Assembly (NCBI GenBank): GCA_020846105.1
Contig: JADLEN010000220.1
Span: 1 to 7,701, forward strand
From: Chitinophagaceae bacterium
GTDB taxonomy: Bacteria > Bacteroidota > Bacteroidia > Chitinophagales > Chitinophagaceae
Direction of reading: 5' to 3'
DNA: 7,701 bases
Positions 5,290-7,701 of this stretch are shown here, one piece after another. Positions within the stretch are counted from its first letter, which is position 1. Each line of letters starts with the position of its first letter. The notes beneath the pieces are model-generated. The model was not told where the DNA came from. It was given only the letters and a program-made list of their open reading frames with translations, and searched no databases. A program made the position numbers and the translations under genes.

Positions 5290-6078
5290 CTAGCAGTAGG
5301 TTTTGGCTAGCTGTGCGAAGTAAGAATAGCTCAATGTTAGTCTGCTTCCATACCAACTAAAGTATTCACCATCTACCAAAATGATTTTGGCATTGGGTAT
5401 TTGACGCTGCAATGCTGCAACGTGCTGCTCTTTGAAAGGGTAGGGTTCGGAAGAAAGTAATATAAGGTCGGCTTTTTTGCTTTTAAGTTCTTCAATTGAT
5501 GTTTCGGGGTATCGTGTTTCCAAACCATAAACATTATGCCAGCCTAGGCTATTTATCATTTCATGAATGAAAGTATTGCTACCCACGCACATCCACGGGT
5601 TTTGCCATATAAGGTAGGCTATAGATTTCGGTTTGTTGTTTTTTGTAAGTTGTTCAAAACCATTTGCTATGTCATCAATTATCAAACTTGCGGTTGTTTT
5701 TTTACCTATAATTGCACCTATTTTACTTATCATTGCCAGTGCATCATGGAGTGTGCAAATGTCACTTATCCAAACCGGGAAGTGTTTACTTAATTCTTCT
5801 ATCTCACTTTTAGTGTTCTCTTCTTTGTTGGCTATTATTAGGTCAGGGTTTAAGCTTTTTATTAGCGCAATATTCAGGTTTTTAGTACCCCCAATTTTGG
5901 TTTTGTTTTTTTGCCAAGCACTCGGGTGAATGCAAAATTTAGTGATGCCAATTACCTCCTCGTCTAGCCCTAAATCGTAGAGCAACTCTGTTTGTGAAGG
6001 CACAACTGAAATTATTCTTTGTGGCGCCGATTTTAATTCAAAGGTTCGGCCCATCATATCTGTAATCTGAAATGACAT
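5290..6078 (-). CDS. BtuF/FhuD-fold metal-receptor-like protein lacking a signal peptide
   Basis: This 262-residue protein resembles the substrate-binding proteins for cobalamin, heme or siderophore uptake (helical-backbone metal receptor fold, Pfam PF01497 type). Visible features: FELKSAPQRIISVVPSQTELLYDLG (13-37, the conserved start of lobe 1), IGITKFCIHP (43-52), GGTKNLNIALIKSLNPDLIIA (63-83), a central helix about 110-150, then lobe 2 with IWQNPWMCVG (157-166) and RYPETSIEEL (189-198), ending DGEYFSWYGSRL (237-248). Family members are normally periplasmic, but this one starts MSFQITDMMGRTF with no signal sequence. An in-frame TAA lies seven codons upstream of the ATG, so no leader can be added. 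It is therefore predicted to be cytoplasmic. Such signal-less forms are, as I recall, not rare in Bacteroidota. It follows the membrane-protein gene by 5 nt, so the two are co-transcribed. Ligand unknown. Confidence 0.8.
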   Translation of the reverse strand: MSFQITDMMGRTFELKSAPQRIISVVPSQTELLYDLGLDEEVIGITKFCIHPSAWQKNKTKIGGTKNLNIALIKSLNPDLIIANKEENTKSEIEELSKHFPVWISDICTLHDALAMISKIGAIIGKKTTASLIIDDIANGFEQLTKNNKPKSIAYLIWQNPWMCVGSNTFIHEMINSLGWHNVYGLETRYPETSIEELKSKKADLILLSSEPYPFKEQHVAALQRQIPNAKIILVDGEYFSWYGSRLTLSYSYFAQLAKTYC

Positions 6079-6083
6079 TTTGA

Positions 6084-6464
6084 CTACCTGAATTTTTTAT
6101 ACAAAAGCAAGATGAACAAAGAAAATATTAAACTCAACGGAAAATTTGATTTACCCACAATATTAGCAATGCTATCGTCATTGGGGTAATTGTACAAAAG
6201 CCCTAAGCATGTCATACTTAGTATTATATAGCCAATAGCAGCCCATTTTTTAAGAAAACACAAACTAAAAGCGAGTATGGTAAAGACCAGCAAGCTTATT
6301 GGTCTTGCCCAGTCTATCTGTTGCAAAGGAGTAGGGTATAGTGTGTATACTGCACTCAGTGTCATTAGTAAATGAAACAAAGCCACCAATGGAAAAATTA
6401 TTGGTGGCTTTGTGAACATTTCTTTGAAAAAAATATTGACTTTCATTTTACTTAGAAAATGCAT
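6084..6464 (-). CDS. Small four-helix membrane protein of unknown function
   Basis: I do not recognise the family. The 126-residue product has four predicted membrane segments, at about residues 20-42 (IIFPLVALFHLLMTLSAVYTLY), 54-70 (ISLLVFTILAFSLCFLKKW), 71-90 (AIGYIILSMTCLGLL) and 108-122 (PLSLIFSLFILLLYKK), with short polar links. Two starts are possible. ATG 6464 overlaps the end of the cystathionine beta-synthase gene by 17 nt. The ATG at 6446 (giving 120 residues, MKVNIFFKEMF) starts one base after that gene's TAA and may be the true one, as TAAAATG junctions suit translational coupling. Downstream, its TAG is 5 nt before the metal-receptor ATG. A perfect 14-bp inverted repeat lies within its first third. 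Being between a sulfur-metabolism enzyme and a metal-receptor protein suggests a link but does not define a role. Confidence 0.7.
   Translation of the reverse strand: MHFLSKMKVNIFFKEMFTKPPIIFPLVALFHLLMTLSAVYTLYPTPLQQIDWARPISLLVFTILAFSLCFLKKWAAIGYIILSMTCLGLLYNYPNDDSIANIVGKSNFPLSLIFSLFILLLYKKFR
6377..6413 (-). terminator. Terminator-like hairpin inside the membrane-protein gene
   Basis: Bases 6377-6390 and 6400-6413 form a perfect 14-bp inverted repeat (core AAAGCCACCAAT / ATTGGTGGCTTT) with a 9-nt loop. On the coding (minus) strand it is followed by a T-rich tail, TTTCATTT, so it resembles an intrinsic terminator, though the tail is interrupted. It codes for the region KPPIIFPLVALF. It could act as an attenuator when translation lags, or be chance. 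Confidence 0.45.
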
Positions 6465-7701
6465 TTAAGATATCGTATTTGGTAAGTATGTGGTAGTCGC
6501 CACTTTCGTCTTTGGCTAGCACACCTGCATTGTCTTTGTTTATAAATTGGCTTAGTTTGTCCACCCTTGTATTCATAGATACTATAGGCATTGGCGCTTC
6601 GAGAATGCTTTGTATTGTTTGGTCTTTGATGTTGATATCGTCCATCAGTTTTTTGAAAATACCACCCTGTGTCACACTGCCTAGCATTTCATTTTGTTGC
6701 ATTACGGGTATTTGCTCAATATCGTATTTTTTCATTAGCTCCATTGCACCTGCTACGCTGTCTGTTGGTGCTATAGTCACAAGTCTTCTGTGGCCTAAGC
6801 CCCCTATTAAATCTTTTACTGTATGCACATCCAAAAATCCACGTTCTAGCATCCACTCGTCATTGTATATTTTGCCTACATAGCGGCTGCCATGGTCATG
6901 AAAAATTACGACCACAAAGTCGTCTTTGGTTAGCATGTCCTTCATTTGCATCAGTCCTGCCACTACCGAGCCTGCGGAGTAGCCTGCAAAAATTCCTTCT
7001 TCTTTGGCAATACGCCTAGCCATCACTGCTCCATCCTTATCTGTTACTTTTTCGAAATGATCGATTACATTTTTGTCATAATTCTCGGGTACAAAATCTT
7101 CGCCAAAACCTTCGGAAATATAAGGATGTACTTCCTTCATGTCTACCTCCCCTGTATCGTACCATTTTTTGAGCAATGAGCCATAGCTATCTATGCCCCA
7201 CATTTTGATATTGGGGTTTTGCTCTTTCATATATTGGCCAATACCTGTGATAGTGCCTCCTGTTCCGGATGCTACAAGCACGTGGGTTACTTTGCCATCT
7301 GTTTGATTCCAGATTTCCGGTGCGGTCGATTCGTAATGGCCAAGCCTGTTGGCAAGGTTGTCGTATTGGTTTACGTACCAAGAATTTGGTACTTCTGTGG
7401 CCAGTCTTTTGGACACGGAGTAGTAAGAGCGAGGATCTTCTGGTTCTACATTTGTAGGGCAAACGATAACTTCGGCACCCATAGCTTTGAGAATATCTGC
7501 CTTTTCTTTCGACTGTTTGTCGGTAGTGGTGAAGATGCATTTATAACCTTTGATAATAGCAGCAATGGCCAAGCCCATACCGGTATTGCCCGATGTGCCT
7601 TCTATAATTGTGCCGCCTGGTTTTATCTTGCCTTCTTGCTCTGCCACTTCTAGCATTTTGAGTGCCATACGGTCTTTAATGCTATTGCCTGGGTTGCCAT
7701 A
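6448..7701 (-). CDS. Cystathionine beta-synthase with C-terminal CBS domain pair (5' end missing)
   Basis: This PLP enzyme of the cysteine-synthase/CBS family should condense serine (or an activated serine) with homocysteine to give cystathionine, the first step of transsulfuration. The frame is open to the window's right edge, so ATG 7668 is internal and 417 residues are visible. The first visible residues, YGNPGNSIKDR, carry the PLP-binding lysine (ninth visible residue). Then come the substrate loop TSGNTG (36-41), the PLP-phosphate loop GTGGT (146-150), SEGFGEDFVP (196-205) and SAGS (242-245). The linker DEWMLERGFL (281-290) closely resembles the one in animal CBS, and a pair of CBS domains spans about 292-417, probably a regulatory ligand-binding module. 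No heme-binding N-terminus can be judged, since it lies outside the window. A plain cysteine synthase (CysK) would lack the CBS pair. First visible gene of a three-gene leftward cluster. Confidence 0.9.
   Translation of the reverse strand, partial: YGNPGNSIKDRMALKMLEVAEQEGKIKPGGTIIEGTSGNTGMGLAIAAIIKGYKCIFTTTDKQSKEKADILKAMGAEVIVCPTNVEPEDPRSYYSVSKRLATEVPNSWYVNQYDNLANRLGHYESTAPEIWNQTDGKVTHVLVASGTGGTITGIGQYMKEQNPNIKMWGIDSYGSLLKKWYDTGEVDMKEVHPYISEGFGEDFVPENYDKNVIDHFEKVTDKDGAVMARRIAKEEGIFAGYSAGSVVAGLMQMKDMLTKDDFVVVIFHDHGSRYVGKIYNDEWMLERGFLDVHTVKDLIGGLGHRRLVTIAPTDSVAGAMELMKKYDIEQIPVMQQNEMLGSVTQGGIFKKLMDDINIKDQTIQSILEAPMPIVSMNTRVDKLSQFINKDNAGVLAKDESGDYHILTKYDILNAFSK

Overview
The window looks like chromosomal DNA of a member of the Bacteroidota (inference). 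Pointers are an AT-rich, A-rich translation-initiation context with almost no Shine-Dalgarno sequences, promoters of the TTTG / TAnnTTTG type, two lipoproteins with a Bacteroidota-style surface-export motif after the lipid cysteine, a dimeric-type glycyl-tRNA synthetase, and a cold-shock protein with the lysine-rich N-terminus seen in this phylum. I cannot fix family or genus. I see no mobile element, CRISPR array, tRNA or rRNA.

Left part (1-2342). The 5' end of purL (purine synthesis) runs leftward off the window. It is divergent from two rightward, tandemly duplicated 232-residue lipoproteins of the DUF4397 type. Each lipoprotein gene is a separate unit closed by its own strong intrinsic terminator.

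Middle (2343-4525). glyS starts at 2387, very close to its predicted promoter, so its mRNA may be nearly leaderless. It ends at a terminator. Next comes a DUF1905/YdeI-OmdA-type gene split by an in-frame TGA at 4239-4241; the reading frame and family homology continue to 4442. A two-way terminator separates it from the convergent genes on the right.

Right part (4544-7701, all leftward). A cold-shock-domain protein has its own promoter, a structured leader and a 15-bp repeat coding an acidic/lysine tail. Upstream of it is a tight three-gene cluster: a cystathionine beta-synthase (truncated by the window edge), a small four-helix membrane protein overlapping or abutting it, and a BtuF/FhuD-like metal-receptor-fold protein that cannot carry a signal peptide. 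A perfect 14-bp hairpin with a T-rich tail lies inside the membrane-protein gene and could attenuate the last gene of the cluster.

Most genes are housekeeping. The points most worth a second look are the interrupted DUF1905/OmdA gene, the intragenic hairpin, the paired surface lipoproteins, the signal-less metal receptor in a sulfur-amino-acid cluster and the repeat tail of the cold-shock protein. I did not find convincing evidence of a wholly new multi-gene system.
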